From: JAHRAW01 sp965226545
Lineage (GTDB): Bacteria > Pseudomonadota > Gammaproteobacteria > Arenicellales > Poriferihabitantaceae
DNA: 64,000 bases
Assembly: GCA_965226545.1 (NCBI GenBank)
Contig: OZ245364.1
Span: 2,608,431-2,672,430 of the forward strand
Direction of reading: 5' to 3'
Shown here: piece by piece, positions 1-7,871 of the stretch
Layout of the letters: the number at the start of each line of letters is the position of its first letter
Numbering within the stretch: the stretch's first letter is position 1
Position numbers and translations under genes: made by a program
The notes under the pieces: generated by a model
What the model was told of the DNA's origin: nothing
Database searches by the model: none
The model's input: only the letters and a program-made list of their open reading frames with translations

Positions 1-1389
1 GGAATAAGCAATCGCCGGACGCGGGCGTTTTTCGGCGAGCGTCGCGCATTTGGCGCCAATCATCGCCGGCAACGAATAGCCGCAGTTGCCCCAAGTCATC
101 GGCGCAATAAAACTGCGCGGCGAATCGAAGCGCAAATAACTGTTGGCAACCGCGCTGATGTTGCCGATGTCGGTCGACACCATCGCATCGTCCGGCATCG
201 CCTTTTCCAATTCGCGCAACACTTGACGCGGATGCAGCCAGTTGCCGGATTCTTTTTTCTGTTCGGCAATCATGTCCAAACTGTATTGGTCGGTTTCGTG
301 AATCCACGAATTGAGTTCGTCTTCCCACGCGGCTTTTTCGGCGGCGACGATGTCGAGGCGCTGTTTGCGATTGGCGTGACAAGCCGGCTTAACATTGGAC
401 AACCGCGCCGTCAATGCATCGGCCGCGGCGCCGGCATCGGCGCAGATGCCGCAGGTGATTTTTTTCACCAAGCCGAGCATTTTGTGGTCGGCGTCGACTT
501 GAATGATTTTGGCGCCCGTAGGCCAATACTCGATGCCGTATTGCGGCAACGTGCCGAACGGCCCCAGCCGCGAGCCAAGCGCCAGCACAACATCGGCTTG
601 ATTGATGATTTTCATCGCCGCCTTGGCGCCGTGATACCCAAGCGGCCCGCACCACAGCCGATGACTCGCCGGAAATGAATCGTTGTGCAGATAACTGTTG
701 ACCACCGGCGCATCCAGCAACTCGGCCAATTTAACGCACGCCGGCACCGCATCGGCCATGACCACGCCGCCGCCCGACAAAATCACCGGGAATTTGGCTG
801 CCGCCAACAATTCAGCCGCTTCGGCAAGCGATTGTTCGCCGCCGGGGCCGCGGTCGACGCGCATCGGCTGCGGGATGTCGATATCCAATTCGCCGTAAAA
901 ATAATCGCGCGGAATGTTCAACTGCGTCGGCCCGTTCTCCGCCATCGCGCGGTCAAAACAACGCGCGGTGAATTCGGCGATGCGGTTGGGGTTGTTGACA
1001 TGCCCTTGGTATTTAACGAATTCCTGAAACATCGGCAGTTGATTGGCTTCTTGAAAGCCGCCCAACCCCATGCCCATCGTGCCGCTTTCCGGGGTAATCA
1101 TCACCACCGGCGAATGCGCCCAATAGGCCGCGGCGATGGCGGTTACGCAATTGCTGATGCCGGGCCCGTTCTGCCCAATCACAACACCATGCCGCCCGCT
1201 GGCGCGCGCATAGCCGTCGGCCATGTGCCCCGCGCCTTGTTCATGCACCACCGGCACAAGTTTGATTCCAGCCGGCGCAAAGATATCCATCGAATCCATA
1301 AACGCCGAACCCATGATGCCAAAAATTTCGGTTACGCCATTGGCGGCGAGAGTTTCAACAAACGCTTCGGAGGGGGTCATTTTGGGCAT
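1..1389 (-). CDS. xsc: Sulfoacetaldehyde acetyltransferase, 3' end beyond window
   Basis: This is a thiamine-diphosphate enzyme that converts sulfoacetaldehyde plus phosphate into acetyl phosphate and sulfite, the desulfonating step of taurine catabolism in the cytosol. The frame is open from the start to the window edge (463 codons; the family is about 590-600 residues), so the C-terminal part is missing. Visible marks include an N-terminal stretch like MTPSEAFVETL, the cofactor-region HEQGAGHMADGYARA, NGPGISN, and near the edge GNCGYSLPAMIGAK followed by RPAIAYS. These track Xsc more closely than acetolactate synthase. I chose the ATG at 1389 (MPKMTPSEAF) because GAGG lies 9 bases upstream; an in-frame ATG at 1380 is the alternative. 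It lies downstream of ald on the same strand. The family call rests on remembered sequence similarity and is fairly firm. Confidence 0.85.
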   Translation of the reverse strand, partial: MPKMTPSEAFVETLAANGVTEIFGIMGSAFMDSMDIFAPAGIKLVPVVHEQGAGHMADGYARASGRHGVVIGQNGPGISNCVTAIAAAYWAHSPVVMITPESGTMGMGLGGFQEANQLPMFQEFVKYQGHVNNPNRIAEFTARCFDRAMAENGPTQLNIPRDYFYGELDIDIPQPMRVDRGPGGEQSLAEAAELLAAAKFPVILSGGGVVMADAVPACVKLAELLDAPVVNSYLHNDSFPASHRLWCGPLGYHGAKAAMKIINQADVVLALGSRLGPFGTLPQYGIEYWPTGAKIIQVDADHKMLGLVKKITCGICADAGAAADALTARLSNVKPACHANRKQRLDIVAAEKAAWEDELNSWIHETDQYSLDMIAEQKKESGNWLHPRQVLRELEKAMPDDAMVSTDIGNISAVANSYLRFDSPRSFIAPMTWGNCGYSLPAMIGAKCATLAEKRPRPAIAYS

Positions 1390-1608
1390 TTCGAAAATCC
1401 TCAATCATTCAAAGGTGATTAAAAAATTAAACATCAACCAAACATCAACGATGTTAATCTCGAATTAAATTCAACATTTAATCAAATGTTAAATCAACCA
1501 TAAAAAAGCGCACGGACGTTAATGTCGGCGCATGCTTGCGACCGCAAACTGTAATCGTAGCACAACCCAACCCGCAAGCGACGCCTTAACCCATGCGGTG
1601 TACGTCGC

Positions 1609-2241
1609 TTAATTGCCCGCCGCAATTTTATCCACCCAGTCGTCTTGTCGCGCTTTGCTTTGTTGCGGCTTGCCTTGTTGCGACTGGACTTGTTGCAAAT
1701 ATTGGACGCGCTTGGAGAATTTAATGGCTTTATCAAAATAGGCGCGCGCCTCATCGCCGCATTTCGCAACCAACGCTTCGACATCACCCGCCGATTTAAT
1801 GTTAACCATTTTGTCGTCGACGGCAAAATACACCCGCGACGACTTGCCTTGCGCAAGCATATTAAGCGCGTTGTTTAATGTGCCTTTGCTCTTGCCGTAC
1901 CACAACATCAAGCCGTAATCGGCATCGCGACTCATCGCCGCGTCTTTTTGCGCGAAATAAGAAAAATCCTTGCGCGCGCCGTTCGCTTCAATCGCGCACA
2001 CTTCCCAATCGCCGACATTATTACGGCATTTATCGCCCATGCAATAAACGACGACGTTTTTGTAACTTTCGCGGTGCATAAACGTCTGCACCGCCTTATC
2101 CGCACCGCCGGCGTCGCCAACCAACACGGTGAATTGCTTGTCGATAATGCCGCGCAAATTTTCACACACGGTCTCGTTCAAATACACCATCGCACGCGAG
2201 CCGCTGATGAAAATTTTTTTGTTGTTGGCAAGAGATTTCAT
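1609..2241 (-). CDS. SLOG/DprA-like Rossmann-fold protein
   Basis: The protein has about 210 residues and unknown function. Near the N-terminus a beta-strand/glycine motif (KKIFISGSRA) is followed by FTVLVGDAGGADKAVQTF and later DADYGLMLWYGKSKGT. This pattern fits small Rossmann-like nucleotide-binding proteins of the SLOG/DprA type that recognise nucleotide-derived ligands. The C-terminal 30 residues are rich in Gln and Lys and low in complexity. I use the ATG before KSLANNKK because it sits just ahead of the first strand; the open frame continues upstream to 2328 without family-like sequence. It overlaps the 3' part of a small ORF in another frame and is last in a run ald, pyrimidine dimer glycosylase, small ORF. 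No enzyme activity can be assigned from the sequence. Confidence 0.6.
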   Translation of the reverse strand: MKSLANNKKIFISGSRAMVYLNETVCENLRGIIDKQFTVLVGDAGGADKAVQTFMHRESYKNVVVYCMGDKCRNNVGDWEVCAIEANGARKDFSYFAQKDAAMSRDADYGLMLWYGKSKGTLNNALNMLAQGKSSRVYFAVDDKMVNIKSAGDVEALVAKCGDEARAYFDKAIKFSKRVQYLQQVQSQQGKPQQSKARQDDWVDKIAAGN

Positions 2242-2368
2242 CGTCAACATCACCGTCGCGCCAACGCACTTCCCACTGACCGCATCGCGCGCCGTCAAGA
2301 TAACCGTCGGTCGAATCATCGGAATCATTTGGGATATGCGTCCAAACGCAATTCGGCTGTTCGCTCAT
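2162..2368 (-). CDS. Small ORF coupled to the dimer glycosylase gene
   Basis: This reading frame of 68 codons starts with an ATG that overlaps the TGA of the upstream glycosylase gene (ATGA), the classic layout for translational coupling. The first 45 residues (MSEQPNCVWTH..., then CGQWEVRW) are acidic and tryptophan-bearing and resemble the start of small zinc-ribbon-like phage or mobile-element proteins. The last third lies over the start of the SLOG-like gene in another frame and looks arbitrary. It may therefore be a short real protein, or the front half of a gene that lost its frame near 2240. No function is assigned. Confidence 0.4.
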   Translation of the reverse strand: MSEQPNCVWTHIPNDSDDSTDGYLDGARCGQWEVRWRDGDVDDEISCQQQKNFHQRLACDGVFERDRV

Positions 2369-2787
2369 CGGAGTAGCCGCCGCGCCGCGCTTTTTCTGTA
2401 CCAATTCGGTTTCATATTAATTTTCTCGCGCAGACGTTTGCGGATGATTTTAAAATCCGCCATTTGCGGAGTCCAGTTTTTATACAGCCCATTTTGCCTA
2501 AAAATTTCCGCAGGGAAGACGCGCGCACGGTCGGGGTTAAACCCGCGTCGTTTCATTTCATACACGAGTTTTTGATAACGCAAGTGCAGGTATTTTCCCT
2601 TGTCGTAGAAAAAATACACATGTCCCGCGTTTAAGCAAAATCGCTTTGGCACTTTGTCCGCTTGAAAACCGTGTTGGCTTTTGAGCGTACGCCGCAATGC
2701 GCCGGCGACCATAAAAATCTCGCGGTATTCGGCGATGAGATGCTGGTCGGTTAATTCACTCGGCGCAATGAGGTTAATGCGCGTCAC
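2365..2787 (-). CDS. pdg: Pyrimidine dimer DNA glycosylase (T4 endonuclease V type)
   Basis: This is a 140-residue base-excision enzyme expected to cleave the glycosidic bond at UV-induced cyclobutane pyrimidine dimers and then nick the abasic site. The N-terminus after removal of Met reads TRINL...ADQ/TDQHL.AEYRE as in phage T4 DenV: the catalytic N-terminal Thr2 and Glu23 (EYRE) are both present, and the GHVYFFYDK segment also matches. The length is close to the phage enzyme (138). It starts with GTG, and that GTG overlaps the stop of ald (GTGA), so the two are probably translationally coupled. Its position behind an amino-acid dehydrogenase is unusual and may reflect acquisition from a phage. 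Confidence in the family is high because both catalytic residues and their spacing agree. Confidence 0.85.
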   Translation of the reverse strand: MTRINLIAPSELTDQHLIAEYREIFMVAGALRRTLKSQHGFQADKVPKRFCLNAGHVYFFYDKGKYLHLRYQKLVYEMKRRGFNPDRARVFPAEIFRQNGLYKNWTPQMADFKIIRKRLREKINMKPNWYRKSAARRLLR

Positions 2788-3902
2788 TTTTTCAACGCAT
2801 CCACCGCATCAACAAATTCATACCCCAACTCCTCGGCGACGCTTTGATAGGTGACCATGCCGGCATGCACATTCAAACCGTTGCGCAAATGCGGGTCGTC
2901 CAGCAACGCGCGTTTGGCGCCTTTGTTGGCGAGGTCGAGGGCGAATGGCAAGGTGGCGTTGTTTAGCGCATAGGTCGAAGTGCGCGGTACGCCGCCGGGC
3001 ATGTTGGCGACGCAATAATGCACGACGCCGTCTACCACGAAGGTTGGCTCGGCGTGGGTGGTGGGTTTGGAGGTTTCGCAGCAGCCGCCTTGGTCGATGG
3101 CGACATCGACAATCACCGCACCGTGTTTCATTCGCTTGACCATCTCGGCGGTTACCAACTTGGGCGCTTCGGCGCCGGGAATCAGCACGCCGCCGACCAC
3201 CAAATCGGCGTCGAGTACATGGCGTTCGAGCGCATCGGCGGTCGAATACACCGTGTTGGTCGACCGCCCGAATTGCGCCCAATGGCGTTCGAGGGCGGCG
3301 AGATTGTTGTCCAGCACCCAAACATCGGCGCCCATGCCGACGGCGATGTGCGTGGCGTGCGTGCCGACCACGCCGGCGCCGAGTATCACCACCTTGGCCG
3401 GGTCGACCCCGGGCACGCCGCCGAGCAACATGCCCAGCCCGCCGTGCGGTTGTTCGAGGCAATAGGCGCCGGCTTGCACCGACATTCGCCCGGCGACTTT
3501 GGACATCGGCGCCAGCAACGGCAACCCGCCATGCGGCGAGGTGACCGTTTCATAAGCGACGCAGGTTGCGCCGCTGTCGACCAATTCGCGGGTTTGCTCC
3601 GCATCCGGCGCAAGGTGCAGATAGGTGTACAGCAATTGCCCGGCGCGCAACATCGCGCGTTCGGACGCCTGCGGTTCTTTGACCTTGATAATCATCTCGG
3701 CGGTCGCGAAAATTTCCGCGGCGGTGGGCGCAATGCGCGCGCCGGCCGATTGATAGGATTCGTCGCTTGCGCCGATGCCGACGCCGGCATTGGTTTCCAC
3801 CGCGACTTGATGGCCGTGCTTGACCATCTCGCGCACACTGGCCGGCGCCAAGCCGACTCGGTATTCGTGGTTTTTAATTTCTTTGGGTACGCCAATTTGC
3901 AT
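2784..3902 (-). CDS. ald: Alanine dehydrogenase
   Basis: This NAD-dependent enzyme interconverts L-alanine and pyruvate plus ammonium. The 372-residue length is normal. The start MQIGVPKEIKNHEYRVGL, the substrate-site segment IKVKEPQ (catalytic Lys), YTYLHLAPD (His), the Rossmann GAGVVGTHAT and the late NMPGGVPRTST are all diagnostic. AGAGG lies 7 bases before the ATG. The neighbouring xsc gene suggests a purpose: in bacteria that transaminate taurine onto pyruvate, Ald regenerates pyruvate from the alanine formed and releases ammonium. The gene is divergent from the Nudix gene across about 300 bases of AT-rich DNA and appears to lead a minus-strand operon with pdg. Confidence 0.95.
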   Translation of the reverse strand: MQIGVPKEIKNHEYRVGLAPASVREMVKHGHQVAVETNAGVGIGASDESYQSAGARIAPTAAEIFATAEMIIKVKEPQASERAMLRAGQLLYTYLHLAPDAEQTRELVDSGATCVAYETVTSPHGGLPLLAPMSKVAGRMSVQAGAYCLEQPHGGLGMLLGGVPGVDPAKVVILGAGVVGTHATHIAVGMGADVWVLDNNLAALERHWAQFGRSTNTVYSTADALERHVLDADLVVGGVLIPGAEAPKLVTAEMVKRMKHGAVIVDVAIDQGGCCETSKPTTHAEPTFVVDGVVHYCVANMPGGVPRTSTYALNNATLPFALDLANKGAKRALLDDPHLRNGLNVHAGMVTYQSVAEELGYEFVDAVDALKK

Positions 3903-4188
3903 AAATCAACCTCTTGTCCGTCGCAGTACGGTGGTGGTTAAACGAATGTTAGTCAATCGAATTAAATTTCGCATTAAACTTCGCATTAAAAATTGAATGC
4001 GGGGTTAATGTGATTTTAATGGAAGTGCAGGTTAAGGTTAATGGGTTAATGTAATTTTAAGTTAAGTTTAAGTTAAGTTTAATTTAAATTAGTAACGCAA
4101 GCAAACCAATTATACGAATTTAATAAAGCGAATCATCGACCCAACCGCAGGCGAATTTTAACCAATGCCAACGGATGCAAACGGCGCG
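3903..4188. repeat. AT-rich low-complexity spacer
   Basis: This gene-free spacer of nearly 300 bases lies between divergent ald and the Nudix gene. From about 3960 to 4130 it is made of degenerate TTAA-containing units (aattaaatttcgcatt, gttaagtttaagttaag and similar). I see no reading frame, tRNA or hairpin with a T-run. The ald promoter must lie here, but no convincing -35/-10 pair was identified. Confidence 0.6.
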
Positions 4189-4194
4189 TATAAT
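4189..4194 (+). promoter_or_regulatory. TATAAT box giving a probable leaderless Nudix mRNA
   Basis: A perfect TATAAT ends 7 bases before the ATG at 4202, where transcription would normally begin at or next to the A of the start codon. No Shine-Dalgarno sequence precedes the ATG. The -35 region is weak. This is inferred from spacing alone. Confidence 0.5.
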
Positions 4195-4201
4195 CGCGGA
4201 C

Positions 4202-4708
4202 ATGCCAAACGCCGCACCTTCCGAACAGGTGGCGATTGTTGACGTCGCCGACCGTGTGATTGACAGCGCATCGCGCTTCGATATGCGCGCGCAGCGGCGC
4301 ATGCATCGCGCCAATTATATCCTGGTGTTCAACCGCAAGGGCGAATTGCTCGCCCAACGGCGCAGCGCAAACAAGGATGTGCATCCCGGGCGGTTGGATT
4401 TTGCGGCCGGCGGCGTCGTGCAATTCGGCGAGGAATATCACGCATCGGCGGTGCGCGAACTGCAAGAAGAGTTGGGCGTTGCGCCGCCGTTGGTCGAATG
4501 TTTCGATATCTGGTTTGAAGATGAAACCGACGCGCCGCCCAATCGACATTGGGGGCGGGTGTTTTCCTGCGTGCATGACGGGCCGTTTACATTGCAAGCC
4601 GCCGAAATCGTCGACGCGAATTTTATGCGCATCGACGATGCATTGGCGCATCCGTTGACCGATGTCACCCCCGACAGTCGGCTGGCGTTGCTCGCCCATT
4701 GTTTGTAA
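4202..4708 (+). CDS. Nudix hydrolase
   Basis: The protein has 168 residues and a complete Nudix box (G x5 E x7 REL x EE L G V) in the segment GVVQFGEE...RELQEELGV, which coordinates the metal needed to split nucleoside-diphosphate-linked substrates. The segment before it (ANYILVFNRKGELLAQRRS.KDVHPGRLD) resembles the YfcD/isopentenyl-diphosphate-isomerase-like branch of the superfamily, so the substrate could be a nucleotide-sugar, a coenzyme or a damaged nucleotide; the sequence does not decide. An in-frame ATG at 4175 exists, but a TATAAT box lies between the two, which favours the start at 4202. It stands alone before the livG gene, with unusual CGATTTTTT repeats between them. Confidence 0.85.
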   Translation: MPNAAPSEQVAIVDVADRVIDSASRFDMRAQRRMHRANYILVFNRKGELLAQRRSANKDVHPGRLDFAAGGVVQFGEEYHASAVRELQEELGVAPPLVECFDIWFEDETDAPPNRHWGRVFSCVHDGPFTLQAAEIVDANFMRIDDALAHPLTDVTPDSRLALLAHCL

Positions 4709-4715
4709 TCTGCGC

Positions 4716-4790
4716 GCCGATTTTTTGCCGATTTTTCATGTCGATTTGATGTCGTTTTTTTATATCGATTTTTTATGCCGATTTTTTATG
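4716..4790 (+). repeat. CGATTTTT-type direct repeats before livG
   Basis: Six or so imperfect copies of a unit like (g)ccgattttt(tatg) run from just after the Nudix stop codon to the livG start. The last two copies each end in TTTTTTATG, so two ATG codons 13 bases apart in different frames are produced. There is no Shine-Dalgarno sequence. Function is unknown; T-rich leaders can bind ribosomal protein S1. Confidence 0.6.
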
Positions 4791-5558
4791 ATACGCGCAC
4801 ATTCCATCAGCAAACATTTCGGCGGCGTGCATGCGGTCGATGATGTCAGCGTAACGATTGAAGCCGGCGCGATTACCGGGTTAATCGGCCCAAACGGCGC
4901 CGGCAAATCGACCTTGTTTAACATCATCGCCGGGTTGACGCCGCCGAGCGGCGGGCGGGTGTATTTGGACGGCGAAGACATCACCGGACAAAAGCCGCAT
5001 CAATTGTTTCACAAGGGGCTGCTGCGCACTTTCCAAATCGCGCATGAATTCGCCCAGTTGACCGTGCGCGAAAATTTAATGGTCGTGCCCGGCGCGCAAC
5101 TCGGCGAACGTTTGGCGAGCAACTGGCTGCATCGCGCCAAGGTCGGCGCACAAGACGCCGACATTAATCGACGCGCCGAATTCGTTATGGAATTTCTTAA
5201 CCTCGCGCCGCTCGCCGACCAATTGGCCGGCGAATTGTCCGGCGGGCAAAAAAAACTTCTCGAACTCGGGCGCACAATGATGGTCGACGCCAAAGTCGTG
5301 TTGCTCGACGAAGTCGGCGCCGGCGTCAACCGCACCTTGTTGCGCGACATCGGCGACGCCATCTTGCGCTTGAACCGCGAACGCCATTACACCTTTTGCA
5401 TGATTGAACACGACATGGATTTCATCAGCCGCCTGTGCGACCCGGTGATTGTCATGGCCGAAGGCGCGGTGCTTACAGTCGGCGCCATCGATGAAGTTAA
5501 AGCCAATGAACAGGTTATCGAAGCCTATCTCGGACGCGGCGCGGGGCGTGATGAGTGA
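4788..5558 (+). CDS. livG: LIV-type ABC transporter ATP-binding protein LivG
   Basis: This 256-residue cytoplasmic ATPase powers a branched-chain-amino-acid-type importer. Walker A is GPNGAGKS, followed by a Q-loop region with LLRTFQIAHEF, the signature LSGGQ, a Walker B ending VVLLDEVGAG, and a switch histidine in MIEHDMDFIS. The Walker B has Val where most family members have Pro (DEP), a mild oddity. I start at the ATG before IRAHSISKHFGG; upstream codons are translated repeat. It is the first gene of the plus-strand series livG-livF-livH-livM, although spacers of 140-240 bases separate the members, more than usual for such an operon. The exact substrate cannot be read from the ATPase. Confidence 0.9.
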   Translation: MIRAHSISKHFGGVHAVDDVSVTIEAGAITGLIGPNGAGKSTLFNIIAGLTPPSGGRVYLDGEDITGQKPHQLFHKGLLRTFQIAHEFAQLTVRENLMVVPGAQLGERLASNWLHRAKVGAQDADINRRAEFVMEFLNLAPLADQLAGELSGGQKKLLELGRTMMVDAKVVLLDEVGAGVNRTLLRDIGDAILRLNRERHYTFCMIEHDMDFISRLCDPVIVMAEGAVLTVGAIDEVKANEQVIEAYLGRGAGRDE

Positions 5559-5702
5559 GGTGAGGTGAAGTTAATTTATTTAATTTACTTAAGTAAATTA
5601 ATTACTTAATTAAATTAAAGTGACTTATAAAAAATTAAAGTGACTTATAAAGTAAAGTAACTTAAGTTAAGTAAGTGACATTAATAACTGAAACAATCAA
5701 CA
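5559..5702. repeat. AT-rich repeat spacer between livG and livF
   Basis: The spacer contains TTAATTTACTTAAGTAAATTAATT-like inverted sequence and two direct copies of aaagtgacttataaa near 5620-5650. No gene or T-run terminator is seen. Confidence 0.5.
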
Positions 5703-6437
5703 ATGAACCCCAACGATAAAACGCCAACCCCAACCCATTATCTGCTCGGCGAAAACATGAGCGGCGGCTACGGCGGCGCCGACATTTTGCGCGATTGCAC
5801 CATCGGTGTCGCGCGCGGCGAGATTGTCGTAATCGTCGGACCGAACGGCGCCGGCAAATCGACCGCAATGAAGGCGTTGCTCGGCATGATTCAATTGCGC
5901 CGCGGACGGGTGACGCTTGGCGGCGAAGACATCAGCGCGCTGTCGCCGCAGGCGCGGGTGGCGCGCGGCATCGCGTTTGTGCCGCAAACCGCCAATGTGT
6001 TTGTCGGCATGACGGTGCGCGAAAATTTGGAGATGGGCGCGTATCTGCGCAAGGATGATTATCGCGACACCATGGCGCGGGTGTTCGAATTGTTTCCGGC
6101 GTTGGCGCAAAAGCGGCGTCAATTGGCCGGCGAATTATCCGGCGGACAACGCCAACAAGTTGCGGTCGGGCGCGCGTTGATGACCGAACCCGAAGTGTTG
6201 ATGTTGGACGAACCAACCGCCGGCGTCTCGCCGATTGTCGTCGATGAATTATTCGAACGCATCCTGGCGGTGCGCAACACCGGCGTGGCCGTGTTGATGG
6301 TCGAACAAAACGCCCGCCAAGCGCTCTCGATTGCCGACCGCGGTTATGTGCTGGTGCTCGGACAAAACCGCCACACCGCCGCCGGCGCCGCCTTGCTCGC
6401 CGACCCCGAAGTGCGCAAATCGTTTCTCGGCGGTTAA
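5703..6437 (+). CDS. livF: LIV-type ABC transporter ATP-binding protein LivF
   Basis: This is the second ATPase of the importer, 244 residues. It has Walker A GPNGAGKS, the phrase GIAFVPQTANVF typical of LivF, signature LSGGQ, a canonical Walker B VLMLDEPTAG and the H-loop-equivalent MVEQNARQAL (Gln-Asn instead of His, as is normal in LivF). It pairs with LivG to form the asymmetric nucleotide-binding heterodimer on the inner face of the membrane. The start at 5703 gives a slightly long N-terminus (MNPNDKTPTP); no clear ribosome-binding site was seen. Confidence 0.92.
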   Translation: MNPNDKTPTPTHYLLGENMSGGYGGADILRDCTIGVARGEIVVIVGPNGAGKSTAMKALLGMIQLRRGRVTLGGEDISALSPQARVARGIAFVPQTANVFVGMTVRENLEMGAYLRKDDYRDTMARVFELFPALAQKRRQLAGELSGGQRQQVAVGRALMTEPEVLMLDEPTAGVSPIVVDELFERILAVRNTGVAVLMVEQNARQALSIADRGYVLVLGQNRHTAAGAALLADPEVRKSFLGG

Positions 6438-6680
6438 GTGGCGGCGGTTTGCGTTTATTATGCGTTGCGTTGTTTTAAGTTACTTGAAGTTGCTTTTACT
6501 TGAAGTTGCTTGAACTTACTTTAATTTATTTTGCGTTACTTTTAGTTAAGCACAGTTAGTTAAGCACAGTCACTTTGATTTATTTTTATTTTGTTTTGAT
6601 TTTATTTATTTTGTTTTGATTAATATCATTTCGATAAACTCAATTTAATAAACCGATTTAACAAAACCAAGTTAACACCA
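6438..6680. repeat. Low-complexity spacer between livF and livH
   Basis: The spacer is built from AGTTGCTT/ACTTGAAGTT units, then tandem TTAGTTAAGCACAG and ATTTTGTTTTGATT copies. No coding potential or terminator hairpin was found. Confidence 0.5.
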
Positions 6681-7691
6681 ATGGATGTCTTAAACGCATT
6701 CGTACTGCTCGCCAACTTCATTATATTGCCGGCGTTAACCTACGGCGCGCAATTGGCGCTCGGCGCGCTCGGCGTGACGTTGGTGTATGCCGTGCTGCGC
6801 TTTTCCAACTTTGCGCACGGCGACACCATGGCGTTCGGTGCGATGACGACGATACTCGCCACATGGTGGCTGCAATCGCACGGCGCATCGATTGCGCCGT
6901 TGCCGACCGCCTTGTTGGCGTTGCCGATTGGCGTGTTGGCGACCGGCGGCTTGTGCGTGTTGATTGACAAATGCGTGTATCGCCATTATCGCCGTCAACG
7001 AAGTCCGTCGGTGGTGTTTGTCATCGTCTCGGTCGGCGTGATGTTTGTGTTAAACGGCGTCGTGCGTTTTATCATCGGCCCGCAAGACCGCCAATTTGCC
7101 GACGGCGAAAGATACATCATCCGCGCGCGCGAATTTAAACAACTCACCGGCTTGGCCGAAGGGCTGACCATCAAAACCACTCAAGGCATCACCATCGTGC
7201 TGGCGGTGTTAATGGTCGCGCTGCTGTTTTGGTTTTTACAAAACACCCGCACCGGCAAAGCCATGCGCGCGTTTTCCGACAACGAACAACTCGCCCGCCT
7301 GTCCGGCATCGACCCCAATCGCGTGGTGATGATTACCTGGTGGCTCACCGGCGCATTGGCAACTTTGGCCGGCGTGTTGTACGGCTTGGATAAAAGTTTC
7401 AAACCGTTCACCTATTTCCATCTGCTGCTGCCGATGTTCGCCGCCGCCATCGTCGGCGGCATCGGCCGCCCAATCGGCGCCATCGTCGGCGGCTTCATCA
7501 TCGCCTTCTCCGAAGTAACCATCACCTACGCCTATAAAAAATTCCTCGCTTATCTGTTGCCGCCGGAATGGCGTCCCGAAGGCTTGGTGCAATTATTGTC
7601 CACCGATTACAAATTCGCCGTATCGTTCATCATCTTAGTGGTCGTGCTGCTGGTGCGCCCAACCGGCATTTTTCGCGGGCGGGTGATTTAA
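6681..7691 (+). CDS. livH: LIV-type ABC transporter permease LivH
   Basis: This 336-residue integral membrane protein has about eight hydrophobic spans. Typical LivH marks are LGVTLVYAVLRFSNFAHGD near residue 35, the loop NTRTGKAMRAFSDNEQLARLSGIDP before the later spans, and FAAAIVGGIGRPIGAIVGG near residue 255. It forms the translocation channel with LivM. A stretch between residues 140 and 180 carries a soluble insertion (about PQDRQFADGERYI to GLAEG) that LivH proteins of this branch often have. Function follows from the family and the neighbours. Confidence 0.9.
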   Translation: MDVLNAFVLLANFIILPALTYGAQLALGALGVTLVYAVLRFSNFAHGDTMAFGAMTTILATWWLQSHGASIAPLPTALLALPIGVLATGGLCVLIDKCVYRHYRRQRSPSVVFVIVSVGVMFVLNGVVRFIIGPQDRQFADGERYIIRAREFKQLTGLAEGLTIKTTQGITIVLAVLMVALLFWFLQNTRTGKAMRAFSDNEQLARLSGIDPNRVVMITWWLTGALATLAGVLYGLDKSFKPFTYFHLLLPMFAAAIVGGIGRPIGAIVGGFIIAFSEVTITYAYKKFLAYLLPPEWRPEGLVQLLSTDYKFAVSFIILVVVLLVRPTGIFRGRVI

Positions 7692-7871
7692 CGAATTTGT
7701 CAAATTGTCGGCATGACTGTTAACGATTGTTGGTGCGTGATGAAGTGACGAAGTAACGAAGTAACAAGTGACATAGTGACGAGTGCAACTTGATAAGTGA
7801 AACTTAACCCGGTGCCCAACCAACAAACCTCCAACCAACCCCAATCAACCTTAACCCAAACCCACCGCAAA
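7692..7871. repeat. AAGTGA/AAGTAA repeat spacer before livM
   Basis: From 7738 to 7800 the sequence repeats gaagtgac, gaagtaac, caagtgac and agtgcaac, a clean example of the hexamer-like units found through the window. A GTG-initiated upstream extension of livM (7797) would translate part of it. Confidence 0.5.

Noticed and set aside
1494..1856. Minus-strand basic protein overlapping the SLOG gene end
   Set aside because: Lys/Arg-rich out-of-frame reading of the repetitive 3' end of the SLOG-like gene; no start signal or homology.
3018..3941. Long plus-strand reading frame opposite ald
   Set aside because: It is the complement shadow of ald; its translation is low in family-like sequence while the opposite strand encodes a complete alanine dehydrogenase.
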